The notes under the pieces: model-generated | Databases searched by the model: none | What the model saw: only the letters and a program-made list of their open reading frames with translations | What the model was told of the DNA's origin: nothing | Assembly (NCBI GenBank): GCA_002869855.2 | Contig: NEWQ02000023.1 | Location: forward strand, 181,462-245,461 | Direction of reading: 5' to 3' | Source of the DNA: Nitrospira sp. CG24D | GTDB lineage: Bacteria > Nitrospirota > Nitrospiria > Nitrospirales > Nitrospiraceae | DNA length: 64,000 nt | In this document: positions 1 to 8,700 of the stretch, piece by piece | Position numbering within the stretch: position 1 is the stretch's first letter | Layout: every line of letters begins with the position of its first letter | Position numbers and translations under genes: made by a program

Positions 1-174
1 GCAGCCAGCGCGGCGGTTCGCCTGGGGCTGGTCAAGAGTCCGGTCACGGTCAAGATGCCGGGCGGAACGTTGAATATCGAAGTGGCGAAAGATTTTTCGC
101 TCACAATGAAAGGGCCGGTCGCCGAAGTCGCGCGCGGTACCCTAAGCCCGTCGTTTCTCCGCACGCTTCGCTGA
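1..174 (+). CDS. dapF: Diaminopimelate epimerase, C-terminal part (partial)
   Basis: Open reading frame running in from the left edge and ending with TGA at 172-174; 57 residues are visible. The segment AASAAVRLGLVK followed by PGGTLNIEV and the tail LTMKGPVAEVARG matches the end of diaminopimelate epimerase, which interconverts LL- and meso-diaminopimelate for lysine and peptidoglycan synthesis in the cytoplasm. The catalytic cysteines are outside or at the edge of the window, so only the C-terminal lobe can be judged. It is followed immediately by the heptad repeat at 181-235. Assignment is by motif recognition. Confidence 0.8.
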   Translation, partial: AASAAVRLGLVKSPVTVKMPGGTLNIEVAKDFSLTMKGPVAEVARGTLSPSFLRTLR

Positions 175-180
175 GGGAAT

Positions 181-235
181 CGATGGGTGATGGTAGATGG
201 TTGATGGATGATTGCGGATGATATGAGATACAGAG
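181..235 (+). repeat. Left heptanucleotide repeat arm of four-helix-bundle element
   Basis: Degenerate seven-base periodic repeat whose units look like GATGGTA, GATGGTT and GATGGAT. Its core at 188-207 is an imperfect inverted copy (about 15 of 20 positions) of 666-685 on the other side of the next gene. The same sequence family occurs at 29910-29997. It resembles in style the heptameric STRR repeats of cyanobacteria, but here the arms are inverted around a gene. Confidence 0.7.
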
Positions 236-247
236 AACCCAGGAGAG

Positions 248-664
248 ATGGAGAAGAAAACAATAGCGCGGGTCGAAGACATGCCTGTCTTTCAAACTTG
301 CTTTGTTTTAGCATTGAGCATTGAGAAAGACTCGCGTGCCTTTGCGACTGACTTCAAATGGCTTCGCAGCCAGATGTTGCGTTCATCTGAATCGGTTTGT
401 GCGAACATGACCGAAGGTTTCTACTCCCAATACAGCACGGAATACCTTCAGGCCTTGTATCGGTGCCGCCGTGAAGGACGAGAAACGATGACGCATGTGC
501 GCTACGCAATGGCCGTCCATCAATTATCAGACGAAAGAGGGCGGGCTTTGGCGGAAGGGTACGACGAAGCTCTCACGCAATTGGCGAATCTCATCGCGAG
601 CATTGAACGCAAGATCCGTCTACGCGGAAAAGCCAAGGCGGAGCGCCCATCGAACTCCTCTTGA
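248..664 (+). CDS. Four helix bundle protein (23S rRNA IVS-type)
   Basis: 138 residues, all helical in character, with the family pattern seen in LRSQMLRSSESVCANMTEGF and the following EYLQALYRCRREGRET. This is the 23S rRNA intervening-sequence-protein / four helix bundle family (TIGR02436 type), known both from 23S rRNA insertions and from free chromosomal copies. The molecular function is not established; related Avd proteins bind nucleic acid in diversity-generating retroelements. The gene is not inside an rRNA gene here. It sits between dapF and uvrC and is bracketed by inverted heptad repeats (181-235 and 666-689), the right arm starting two bases after the stop codon, which suggests a mobile unit. 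GAGAGATG just upstream is a usable ribosome-binding context. Confidence 0.8.
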   Translation: MEKKTIARVEDMPVFQTCFVLALSIEKDSRAFATDFKWLRSQMLRSSESVCANMTEGFYSQYSTEYLQALYRCRREGRETMTHVRYAMAVHQLSDERGRALAEGYDEALTQLANLIASIERKIRLRGKAKAERPSNSS

Positions 665-665
665 A

Positions 666-689
666 CCATCGACCATTTCCCATTGACCA
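666..689 (+). repeat. Right heptanucleotide repeat arm, abutting uvrC start
   Basis: Seven-base periodic CCATNNN units (CCATCGA, CCATTTC, CCATTGA, CCATGAC), inverted with respect to 188-207. The ATG of uvrC falls inside the last unit, so the element ends exactly at the start codon and uvrC has no recognisable Shine-Dalgarno sequence of its own. Confidence 0.7.
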
Positions 690-2494
690 TGACTCGCGTT
701 GACACACTCCAATCCAAACTCGATCACCTGCCCGGCAATCCGGGTGTGTACCTGTTTAAAGACCGGTCCGGCGAATTGCTCTACGTCGGCAAAGCCGCCT
801 CGCTCGCCGATCGTGTCCGCTCCTACTTTCAACGCGGCGCCGACCATTCTCCCAAAACGGCATTGCTCGTCGTCCAGATTGCCGATCTCGAAACCATCGT
901 CACTCGCTCGGAACTTGAAGCCCTCATCCTTGAAAGCAATCTCATCAAGCGCCATCGGCCGCGCTTCAACGTCGTGCTGCGCGACGACAAGCAGTATCCC
1001 TATCTCCGTCTACCGATCAAAGACCGTTTCCCGCGGCTCTCCATCGTCCGCCGGGTCCAGAAAGACGGCGCGCTGTACTATGGCCCCTATACACCGGCCG
1101 GCGCGCTCCGCGAAACCCTGAAGGTCATTAAGAAATCCTTCCCGCTCGCCACCTGTACCATCGAGATCGACGGGACCGCCGAGCGGGCTTGCCTGGAATT
1201 TGAAATCAAACGCTGCATGGCACCCTGCACCGGCAACCAATCGCAGGAGGACTATCTCAAGATTGTCGGCCAGGTCCGCCAGTTCCTGGAAGGCCGCGAC
1301 CATGAACTGTTGGACGATCTTCGTGCCCAGATGGGAGCGGCCGCCGAGCGGGAGGAGTTTGAAGAAGCCGCCCGGCTGCGCGATCGACTCTTCAAGATAG
1401 AACGCACGCTGGAGAAGCAACGCATCACGCAAACGGCGGCGACCGACCAGGATGTGATCGGCCTCGCGCGACAAGGCACCGCGGTTGATCTGCAGCTGCT
1501 GTTTGTCCGAGGCGGCCTGCTCATCGGACGGAAGGATTTCTTCTGGCCACAATCGGCTGATGTCAGCGATGAAGATCTGGTCCGTTCCGCCATCGAGCAG
1601 TTTTACAACAAAGACGGCCAGCCACCCAAAGAACTGCTGGTACCCACCGTGCTCGCCGACGCAGAGCTCATCGAACAATGGCTGAGCGACAAACGGGGCT
1701 CAAGCGTGAAGGTTCTCGCCCCGGAACGCGGGACGAAGCACCAATTGGTTCTGCTGGCCGAAGAAAATGCCGCGGCAGCGGTTGCCAACCACCTGCGGGA
1801 CGAAGCGCTCGACCGGCAGGCCGTCGAAGATCTGAAACGGCTGCTGCATCTGGAGAAAGCCCCCCGGCGCATCGAGGGGTTCGACATCTCCAATACGATG
1901 GGCAATCAGTCAGTCGCCTCAATGGTCGTGTGGGAAGACGGCCAGATGAAAAAAGCGGATTATCGTCGTTTCAAAATACAGACCGTCATCGGCGCCAACG
2001 ATTTTGCGAGCATGCAGGAAGTGGTGGCCCGGCGGTATGGAGACTCAGAACATCTTGCCCGACCGGATCTGATCCTGATCGATGGAGGCTTGGGCCAATT
2101 GGCCGCCGCCATGGAAGGGCTAAAACAGGTCGGGCACCGTGATCAAGCTATCATGGGGTTGGCCAAAGCCCGTGGCGAAAAGGACGAGCGCATCTTTCTT
2201 CCCGGCCGCAAGAATCCCATTCTGCTCAGACCGAACGCCCCTGCCACGCACCTCGTTCAGCGCATCCGCGACGAAGCCCACCGGTTCGCCATCACCTATC
2301 ATCGCAAGCTGCGCGGCAAAGCCTTCACCGCCTCCAAGCTCGACCAGATCATCGGCATCGGTGAGATCACGCGCACCAAGCTGCTCAAGAAATTCGGGAG
2401 TATAGACGCTCTGATGGGAGCGAGCGAGACGGCACTTGAAGAAGCCGGCCTTGACGCCAAGACGATCACCGCCCTCCGAAACACTCTCCAGTGA
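689..2494 (+). CDS. uvrC: UvrABC system protein C
   Basis: 601 residues from the ATG at 689; an in-frame TTG two codons earlier is less likely. UvrC makes the dual incisions in nucleotide excision repair after UvrA/UvrB damage recognition. Domains in order: GIY-YIG nuclease (GVY at 19-21, YVGKA at 32-36, Arg of DRVRS near 42), a UVR UvrB-binding helix pair near 200-235 (EREEFEEAARLRDRL), the RNase H-like UvrC endonuclease core (GFDISNTMGNQSVASMVVW, then LILIDGGLGQL), and a C-terminal helix-hairpin-helix region (IIGIGEITRTKLLKKFGS). Length is normal. Only 24 bases separate it from the four-helix-bundle gene, and the start codon lies in the repeat arm, so translation may be coupled. Confidence 0.97.
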   Translation: MTRVDTLQSKLDHLPGNPGVYLFKDRSGELLYVGKAASLADRVRSYFQRGADHSPKTALLVVQIADLETIVTRSELEALILESNLIKRHRPRFNVVLRDDKQYPYLRLPIKDRFPRLSIVRRVQKDGALYYGPYTPAGALRETLKVIKKSFPLATCTIEIDGTAERACLEFEIKRCMAPCTGNQSQEDYLKIVGQVRQFLEGRDHELLDDLRAQMGAAAEREEFEEAARLRDRLFKIERTLEKQRITQTAATDQDVIGLARQGTAVDLQLLFVRGGLLIGRKDFFWPQSADVSDEDLVRSAIEQFYNKDGQPPKELLVPTVLADAELIEQWLSDKRGSSVKVLAPERGTKHQLVLLAEENAAAAVANHLRDEALDRQAVEDLKRLLHLEKAPRRIEGFDISNTMGNQSVASMVVWEDGQMKKADYRRFKIQTVIGANDFASMQEVVARRYGDSEHLARPDLILIDGGLGQLAAAMEGLKQVGHRDQAIMGLAKARGEKDERIFLPGRKNPILLRPNAPATHLVQRIRDEAHRFAITYHRKLRGKAFTASKLDQIIGIGEITRTKLLKKFGSIDALMGASETALEEAGLDAKTITALRNTLQ

Positions 2495-2510
2495 GAAGCG
2501 ACCGGCCCGG

Positions 2511-3977
2511 TCAGAAGAGAAATTTGAAGCTGAACGTCCCGAGGTGAACAAGAGCGTGGTAGGTACCGTTGACCGTCGGATTTACATTCCCCACCACCGT
2601 GTGCGGCTCGTAGAACCATTCCTGGTAGGCCACGTCAAACCCGATGGCCTTCGGCCAGAGAGCAGAATCCCCTCCACAGGGAACCACTCCCAGAAACTGC
2701 CCCCCCTGCTTGCACAGAAAACCGGCTCCCAGCGAAAGCGTATTGGACGATAAGGAGATGGTCGCCGGATTGAAGGTCAGATCCGGCACGGGATTTTCGG
2801 TTCTGGTATAGCCGGCCCGCGCCGCCACATCCCAATGCGGCAACCAAGACGGATTGAGCCACTTGTACTCGGTCCCCACCGCGACAACCTGCACGGTTTT
2901 CCATTGCCGCGATTGTGGCAACGTCGTGCCGTTCGAGAGGTAGATATTCAGATCTTTGTGCGACTTCCAGACCACAAAATCCACATCGAGTTCGAGCTTC
3001 CATTCACGCTCCTGGGTGCGCACAGGCCAGAGCGCCACCGCTCCTGTGTAGATCGGCGGGAGAGCCAGACTTGTGGAAGCATCCGCAACTTTGGCTCCAT
3101 TGATCAGCAAACCGCCGTGCAGCGGCAGCACGGCCTGACTGCGATAGACCATCCCGATTGAAGCCAGCGGCTTCCCATCGCTGCTTCTGATCGGGATATA
3201 CAGCAGGCTGGCGTTCATACCCACGCCGGTGCCCTTCCCGCTCAATTCCACTGAAGCCCCGGCAGGGATACCGGCCAAACCGGACCCAACTTGCTGCTGC
3301 TCCGCCTGACCTTCTCCCACAAAACCGGCAAAGGTGTATATATCGGCGCCGAGGCCGATCGACAAATCCTCCGTCACTTTGTACGCAATAGTCGGCTTGA
3401 TATCGAGGAGAGGAAGGGTCGCGGACGTGGCCGCCGTATTGAAGGGACCATCAACGGGATACCGCGTGCTCAGCCCGAAGGGAGACGTCAGTCCAAGTCC
3501 CACCGTCACCCGCGAGAGGCTGGCCAACCCAAGTGCTCCCAAGTTGGCACTCAAATATGTATGACTTGGAGGAGGGAAGACGGCACTCCCGCCGAAATCG
3601 CCCCGTGTATCTACCCCGGAGGAGGATCTGTGCTTGATCGACCCGCCTAACAAAGCGGTTCCAAACATGGCCTGAAATCCTTCGACCTGTGTGAGACCGG
3701 CGGGATTGTAATGAATCGCTGAGGCATCATCCGCCTGAGCGGCAAACGCATTTCCCTGACCCGCCGCATTCGCCCCTTGAGGCTGAAACCGAAGGGCTTG
3801 GGCACCCGCAATTGATGGAGACATAAGCCAGATTAGGCCTAACACCAAACACCTGGCTAACAACTGTTTCCAAACCGGCTTGAAGATAAGAACACCCCAA
3901 TCACTATCGGAGGTCAATCTGAGCACGCGTGTGAGAGCGGCATTTGAGCCTATTAACAGTAACTCAAATAGGCCCAT
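2511..3977 (-). CDS. OmpP1/FadL/TodX family outer membrane transport protein
   Basis: Up to 488 residues. After a signal peptide ending near SPSIAGAQA the mature protein begins ALRFQPQGANAAGQGNAFAAQADDASAIHYNPAGLTQVEG, the typical N-terminal plug of FadL/OmpP1 porins, which pass hydrophobic compounds across the outer membrane. The C-terminal strand ends in an aromatic residue (FSFKFLF). The ATG at 3977 would add about 38 unlikely residues before the signal peptide; a start near 3863 (TTG giving LLARCLVLGLIWLM) fits a signal sequence better. The gene is divergent from luxR and shares its upstream region, so quorum regulation is possible. The substrate is unknown. Confidence 0.85.
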   Translation of the reverse strand: MGLFELLLIGSNAALTRVLRLTSDSDWGVLIFKPVWKQLLARCLVLGLIWLMSPSIAGAQALRFQPQGANAAGQGNAFAAQADDASAIHYNPAGLTQVEGFQAMFGTALLGGSIKHRSSSGVDTRGDFGGSAVFPPPSHTYLSANLGALGLASLSRVTVGLGLTSPFGLSTRYPVDGPFNTAATSATLPLLDIKPTIAYKVTEDLSIGLGADIYTFAGFVGEGQAEQQQVGSGLAGIPAGASVELSGKGTGVGMNASLLYIPIRSSDGKPLASIGMVYRSQAVLPLHGGLLINGAKVADASTSLALPPIYTGAVALWPVRTQEREWKLELDVDFVVWKSHKDLNIYLSNGTTLPQSRQWKTVQVVAVGTEYKWLNPSWLPHWDVAARAGYTRTENPVPDLTFNPATISLSSNTLSLGAGFLCKQGGQFLGVVPCGGDSALWPKAIGFDVAYQEWFYEPHTVVGNVNPTVNGTYHALVHLGTFSFKFLF

Positions 3978-4007
3978 ACGGATCTATGCGGGCAAGTCAA
4001 ATAGACC
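3943..4007. promoter_or_regulatory. Candidate regulator binding repeats between porin and luxR
   Basis: An inverted repeat TTTGAG (3943-3948) / CTCAAA (3963-3968), extended by GCCTATT (3948-3954) and AATAGGC (3967-3973). TCAAATAGGCC (3964-3974) is repeated directly as TCAAATAGACC at 3997-4007, exactly 33 bases or about three helical turns downstream. The position just upstream of luxR and inside the 5' end of the divergent porin frame suggests an operator, possibly for LuxR itself. No experimental lux-box match is claimed. Confidence 0.4.
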
Positions 4008-4072
4008 TATATCGCTTTACTATAACCTTCTATGCTAGATTTTCAGCCCTGCCCACCCGTCAGGAGGCGCAT

Positions 4073-4873
4073 ATGGCTCACGTACTGCAGAAACGCCCCT
4101 TTCCAAAACAGCTGTTCGAACAGCTCTCGAAGACAGAGTGCCAGCATTTTATCGAAGCCCTCCATTACACAACAGAAGCAGAAAGCCCGGAAGACGTCAA
4201 AGGCGCACTTTCCCGCTTCCAGAATCTCTTCTCGTTTACCCGCGTGATCGGAGGTCTTGCCCGGCTAAGCCCGAAGGGCTCCTTCGAGGGGTTTACCAAC
4301 GTCATCAATGTGAGCTATCCCGAAGAATGGCTCCGTTTATATTGGCAAGAAGGTTACTTTGAGGTCGATCCTGTTTTCCAAGCCGCATTACAGAAACCTG
4401 GCACACAACACTGGCAGTCCACGTACAAAGAAGCTTCGTCAGACAAGCAAAAAAAATTCATGGCAGCGGCAAAAGAGTTTGGGTTGGGGGATGGCATTAC
4501 AACAGGATCCGCCGACCCCGCCTGTAGGGTCGCGACGTTCTGTTCATTCGCCTCCTCCAACAACGTCGATGCCACGCACTACGTGCCCCTCGTCGAATAT
4601 TTTGGTTATCATGTCCATCTGGCGCTGCTGCGCACCGCTCCCAAGAACCCCCAGTCAACGGATCGCTGTGTGAAGCAACTCACGCTGCGCGAGATGAATA
4701 TCCTCAATTGGGTCAAAAACGGCAAGACAAACGGTGAGATCGCCCAAATCATGGGGATTACCGAGCGCACGATTCGCTTCCATGTGGAAAGTATCTTCTC
4801 CAAACTCGATGTGACGTCACGATCTCAAGCCGTAGCCACGGCCATGGAGCACGGCCTACCAAACGTCGTGTAG
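4073..4873 (+). CDS. luxR: LuxR family AHL-responsive transcriptional regulator
   Basis: 266 residues from the ATG at 4073, chosen because AGGAGG lies five bases upstream; the longer frame from 3944 lacks a ribosome-binding site. The N-terminal autoinducer-binding domain shows the family's ligand-pocket pattern (EEWLRLYWQEGYFEVDPV, then a Trp in QHWQST, and FGLGDGIT). The C-terminal LuxR helix-turn-helix is LTLREMNILNWVKNGKTNGEIAQIMGITERTIRFHVESIFSKLDV. The protein would bind an acyl-homoserine lactone and regulate promoters in the cytoplasm. It converges on luxI with a 28-base gap, an arrangement that allows mutual regulation. AHL signalling has been reported in Nitrospira. Confidence 0.93.
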   Translation: MAHVLQKRPFPKQLFEQLSKTECQHFIEALHYTTEAESPEDVKGALSRFQNLFSFTRVIGGLARLSPKGSFEGFTNVINVSYPEEWLRLYWQEGYFEVDPVFQAALQKPGTQHWQSTYKEASSDKQKKFMAAAKEFGLGDGITTGSADPACRVATFCSFASSNNVDATHYVPLVEYFGYHVHLALLRTAPKNPQSTDRCVKQLTLREMNILNWVKNGKTNGEIAQIMGITERTIRFHVESIFSKLDVTSRSQAVATAMEHGLPNVV

Positions 4874-4901
4874 AAGACTCCTCCGGAACCTACCGGCTGG
4901 T

Positions 4902-5660
4902 CTAGGCAGCAATCGATCCGGATTCTGCCAGCTGTTGGGCCGTTACATCGCCAACCATTCCGGATACATCCAGTTTCTCCGCCATAATCATCTCTGAATT
5001 CCGACCGGACACCATTGTGCCGTACGTGGTTTCGATTGTGGATATCCAATTCAGAAACTCCGGCCTCTTTTCCGCATTCCGCTCATCAAAGCAACACATG
5101 TCATAGAACGCTGCAACGGCGCTCGCTCCAGCCGGAGGCAACTTGACAACTGGACCAACCGGCTCGCAAGGAAATCCAAGCATCCGAAGCGCCCGCAGAA
5201 ATCGCTGCTCGACTTCGAGATAGTAATACCGCACCTCGTTTTCGACCGCCCATTGATAGACCCCCTTCAGAACCGCCAGCAAGATGCGTGTCGAAAGTTT
5301 GGGATCGCGAATCTCAGGATTCACGGTAAGCCTGGTTATTTCAGCCGTGTCCCGCTCCTTTCTGATCACGTAGTCACGGGGAAGCAATGCCCCGAATTCA
5401 TTTTCCAGCATAAACCGGCCGGATGACGGAATGAGTCGAGCCATCCCCAGCAATGTCCCATCAGGATGCAACAGACCAACTGTTGATCCCCACAGATCAT
5501 ATATATCGACCTCTTCACGGTCGGCAGAAGCAGGCACCCATTTCAGCGACTCCGCAAACACTTTGTGCCTCAGTTGATAGGACTTCTTCAGTTCCTCTCC
5601 GCGCAACGTCTTCACTAAGAACTCATCTTCCCTAAACGCAATATCTCGCACTTCGCTCAT
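4902..5660 (-). CDS. luxI: Acyl-homoserine-lactone synthase (LuxI family)
   Basis: 252 residues. The invariant LuxI set is present: Arg31, Phe35, Trp41, then E-x-D-x-x-D as Glu50/Asp52/Asp55, Arg75 in GMARLIP, and Glu107/Arg110 in AEITRL. The enzyme joins S-adenosylmethionine to an acyl carrier to make an AHL signal. The ATG at 5658-5660 is preceded by a strong AAGGAGGTAGGAG. The protein is about 40 residues longer than classical LuxI because of a C-terminal extension (NWISTIETTYGTMVSG onwards) of unknown role. It is divergent from the large PAS kinase, with 19 bases between the annotated starts, so its promoter must overlap the kinase's 5' coding end. Confidence 0.93.
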   Translation of the reverse strand: MSEVRDIAFREDEFLVKTLRGEELKKSYQLRHKVFAESLKWVPASADREEVDIYDLWGSTVGLLHPDGTLLGMARLIPSSGRFMLENEFGALLPRDYVIRKERDTAEITRLTVNPEIRDPKLSTRILLAVLKGVYQWAVENEVRYYYLEVEQRFLRALRMLGFPCEPVGPVVKLPPAGASAVAAFYDMCCFDERNAEKRPEFLNWISTIETTYGTMVSGRNSEMIMAEKLDVSGMVGDVTAQQLAESGSIAA

Positions 5661-5679
5661 CTCCTACCTCCTTGTTGGT

Positions 5680-8600
5680 ATGGGAATTGGCCCGACCGGG
5701 TCCGCAAGACCCGCATCCCGTGCGATGGATTCTCCCGCTGGCCTCGAACAGGCCGTGCGGGACCTCCAAGAGGAGATCGGGCGGCGGCGCCAGACGGAGG
5801 CCGCGCTGAAAGCCAGCGAACAACGGTATCACGCCCTCTACGAACACAACCCCACGATGTACTTCACCCTGACGCCTGACGGCACGGTCCTCTCCGTCAA
5901 CCGATTCGGGGCAGAAGAATTAGGCTATCGTGAGGACGAATTGGCCGGACAATCGGTACTCGCCGTGTTCCAAGCCGCCGATCACCACACCGTGCTGGAA
6001 CAGCTGCGCATCTGCTCACAGAGCCCCGGGCGAACCTTCGACTGGGAAATCCAGAAAGTGCGGAAGGGCGGACAGCTCCTCTGGGTCAAGGAACGGGCGC
6101 GCGCCATCACCGGACCGGACGGAAGCCCGATCATTCTCATCGTCTGTGAAGACATCACGGAACAACGGCAGACGCAAGAGCTTATCCGGGATCGGGATCA
6201 GCAATTACAAGCCACCACACAGTTCCTCCACACCCTGGTGCACGAATCCCCCCTTCCTATTGTCAGTCTGGATGCCGACGCGCGGGTCACCAGCTGGAAC
6301 CAGGCCGCCACCAAACTGTTCGGCTGGATGGAAGAAGAGGTCCTGGGCCGGGAACTTCCGTATGTCCCTCCCGGGCAGGAAACAGAAGCCGATGCCCTCT
6401 GGAACCACGGCACGCACCACGGGATCCGTGGCCCGCTTTCGCTCCGCCGACAGCGGAAGGACGGGAAACTCCTGGACCTGTTGCTGTGGCCGGTGTTCAT
6501 CGAAAACCCCGACGGCCGACTATCGACGGCGGTCGGCCTCTATGTCGATCAGTCGGACCTCCGTCAGGCGGAAGATGCGCGCCTACACAGTGAAGAACGG
6601 CTCCGGTCCTTCTTGAATGCACTCGACGACCTCGCGTTTGAATTCGATGATCATGGCACCTATTTAAATGTGTGGACCAGGAACGAGGATCTCCTCCTAT
6701 TGCCGAAGGAGGAGATCCTCGGGAAAACACTGGCTGACCTACACGGAAATGAAGCTGGCGAGCGATACCGTCACATCCTCGTCCGTGTGCTCAATTCAGG
6801 ACAACCGGAAGCCATCGAGTATTCACTGACGATTCATGGGCAGCTTCGGCACTTCTCCGCAATCCTCAGCCGTATTCCGGCGAGCGCAAGCACCCCGTCG
6901 ACCGCGGCTTGCGTCGTCCGCGACATCACGGAGCAAAAACGCTCAGCGGAAGCCCTGCACCTGAGCGAGCAACACTTAAAGAGCATCATCGAAACGTCGC
7001 CGGAATGCGTCAAGCTGGTTGCCGCTGACGGGACACTGCTCCAGATCAACACAGCCGGACTGGCCATGATCGAGGCCAGCGATATACGAGACGTGCTTGG
7101 CCAATGTGTCTATCCAATTGTCGCCGAACCTCATCGCGAGGCTTTTCGGGCAATGAATGAACGGGTCTGCCAGGGGCAGAAAGAATCTCTGGAATTTGAG
7201 GTCGTGGGCTTGCGGGGGACTCGCCGCTGGATGGAGACCCACGCCGTACCATTACGCAATCCCACCGACGGAGCCATGGTTCAGCTGGCCATCACTCGCG
7301 ACATCACCGACCGCAAACAAGCCGAACTGGCGCTTCGCCTTAGTGAAGAACGTTTCGAGGTTGCCTTCCGATCAAGCCCCCATCCCGTCATCATCACGGA
7401 ATTGGACACCGGCCGTTGCATTGAAGTGAATGAGACGGCATTGCGCCTGGTCGGCTTCACACGGGAAGAGGCCATCGGCCAGACCACCCTCGCGGTTGAG
7501 TTGTGGCCCATCCCCGAAGATCGGGCACGATTCGTCGCGCAACTCCTGGCGAACAGAACCCTCCGAGGAGTGGAGTTCACCTTCCAAACCAAAGATCGCC
7601 GGTTGCGGCATTGCCTCATCTCGAGCGAACTGATCGAACTGAACGGTCTGCGCTGCATTCTCACCGTCGGGACCGATGTCACGGAGAAGAAGGAAGCCGA
7701 AGCCGCTCTGCGAGAGAGCGAGGAACGTTGGCAGCGCTTCGTCGCCGATGCGCCGGTAGGGCTGGTCATCGCTGATGCCGACAAGCGCATCCTCAGCGCC
7801 AACAAAGCCTTCTGCGCACTCACCGGCTATTCCGAACAGGAAGTGATCAATAACACCTACACGCACTACACCCATCCCGAAGACCTGTCCAGAAATCTAC
7901 AGCTGACCGAGGAGTTTTTCGCAGGGCAACGGCAGGCCTACACGAACGAAAAACGGTATATCCGGAAAAACGGCGAAATCATCTGGGTATCCGTCCGTGC
8001 GAGCCGTCTTGCCGTCCACGGATATGATACGCCGTTGTTGCTCGCAGTCGTGGAAGACATTACCGACCGCAAACAGGCCCTCGCGGATCGGGAACGGATC
8101 AGCCAGGATCTGCACGACAACCTTCTCCAATCCCTCTATGCCGTCGGCATGCAGCTCGAAGCGGGGAAATTGCTGGTGGGGAAAGCCCCCCGCAAATCTA
8201 AGCAGCACGTCACCCAAGCCATCCGGCAGTTGAACTCTCTCGTCTTGGAAGTCCGGCAATTCATCACCGACCTGACCCGCCGCACGGCGCCGACACTGGA
8301 TTTCACGGTGGCACTGAACCAGCTCGTCGCCTCCTGCTCATCGGAAACTCGTACCGCGCCCGTGCTGGACCTCGATCCAACCGCGCTCACCGTCGTCACC
8401 CCGGCGATCAGCGAGCAGTTGCTGAACATTGCGCGGGAAGCCTTGAGCAACAGTGTCCGCCATGCCAGCGCGACACACCGTTCTGTTAGTCTCACGAAAA
8501 CCGACCGTGCCATCCGGTTGTGCGTGGCCGATGACGGCAGAGGCTTTGACCCAGGCCGCAAGCGCCGCCGCGGCCACGGACTGGCCAATATGGCGGCGCG

Positions 8601-8700
8601 CGCCAGAACCATCGGCGCGCAGTTCACGCTCGACAGTGCGCCGGACCACGGCACCTCGATCACGATCGACGTCCCCACAGGAGATCCGCATGCCTGCTAA
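5680..8700 (+). CDS. Multi-PAS sensor histidine kinase (NarL-type HisKA_3)
   Basis: 1006 residues, apparently soluble: no convincing membrane segment is seen. About six successive PAS/PAC units cover residues 45-805, several ending in the linker signature DITxRK/DITEQ. The kinase core is HisKA_3 with the phospho-acceptor His812 in SQDLHDNLLQSLYAVGMQLE, followed by an HATPase_c (NIAREALSNSVRHA, ADDGRGFD, GHGLANMAARA). This is the NarX/DegS class, which pairs with NarL-type regulators such as the one that overlaps its 3' end. What the PAS domains sense is not evident. The start is uncertain: ATG 5680 lacks a ribosome site and ATG 5725 (MDSPAGLEQ) is an alternative. It is divergent from luxI. 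Confidence 0.9.
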   Translation: MGIGPTGSARPASRAMDSPAGLEQAVRDLQEEIGRRRQTEAALKASEQRYHALYEHNPTMYFTLTPDGTVLSVNRFGAEELGYREDELAGQSVLAVFQAADHHTVLEQLRICSQSPGRTFDWEIQKVRKGGQLLWVKERARAITGPDGSPIILIVCEDITEQRQTQELIRDRDQQLQATTQFLHTLVHESPLPIVSLDADARVTSWNQAATKLFGWMEEEVLGRELPYVPPGQETEADALWNHGTHHGIRGPLSLRRQRKDGKLLDLLLWPVFIENPDGRLSTAVGLYVDQSDLRQAEDARLHSEERLRSFLNALDDLAFEFDDHGTYLNVWTRNEDLLLLPKEEILGKTLADLHGNEAGERYRHILVRVLNSGQPEAIEYSLTIHGQLRHFSAILSRIPASASTPSTAACVVRDITEQKRSAEALHLSEQHLKSIIETSPECVKLVAADGTLLQINTAGLAMIEASDIRDVLGQCVYPIVAEPHREAFRAMNERVCQGQKESLEFEVVGLRGTRRWMETHAVPLRNPTDGAMVQLAITRDITDRKQAELALRLSEERFEVAFRSSPHPVIITELDTGRCIEVNETALRLVGFTREEAIGQTTLAVELWPIPEDRARFVAQLLANRTLRGVEFTFQTKDRRLRHCLISSELIELNGLRCILTVGTDVTEKKEAEAALRESEERWQRFVADAPVGLVIADADKRILSANKAFCALTGYSEQEVINNTYTHYTHPEDLSRNLQLTEEFFAGQRQAYTNEKRYIRKNGEIIWVSVRASRLAVHGYDTPLLLAVVEDITDRKQALADRERISQDLHDNLLQSLYAVGMQLEAGKLLVGKAPRKSKQHVTQAIRQLNSLVLEVRQFITDLTRRTAPTLDFTVALNQLVASCSSETRTAPVLDLDPTALTVVTPAISEQLLNIAREALSNSVRHASATHRSVSLTKTDRAIRLCVADDGRGFDPGRKRRRGHGLANMAARARTIGAQFTLDSAPDHGTSITIDVPTGDPHAC

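Noticed and set aside
2500..2512. GACCGGCCCGGTC palindrome at the uvrC/porin junction as a terminator
   Set aside because: Only one base in the loop and no T-run on either strand; cannot be called a terminator.
5680..5725. Choosing between ATG 5680 and ATG 5725 for the PAS kinase
   Set aside because: Neither has a visible ribosome site; the longer form is listed and the doubt noted.
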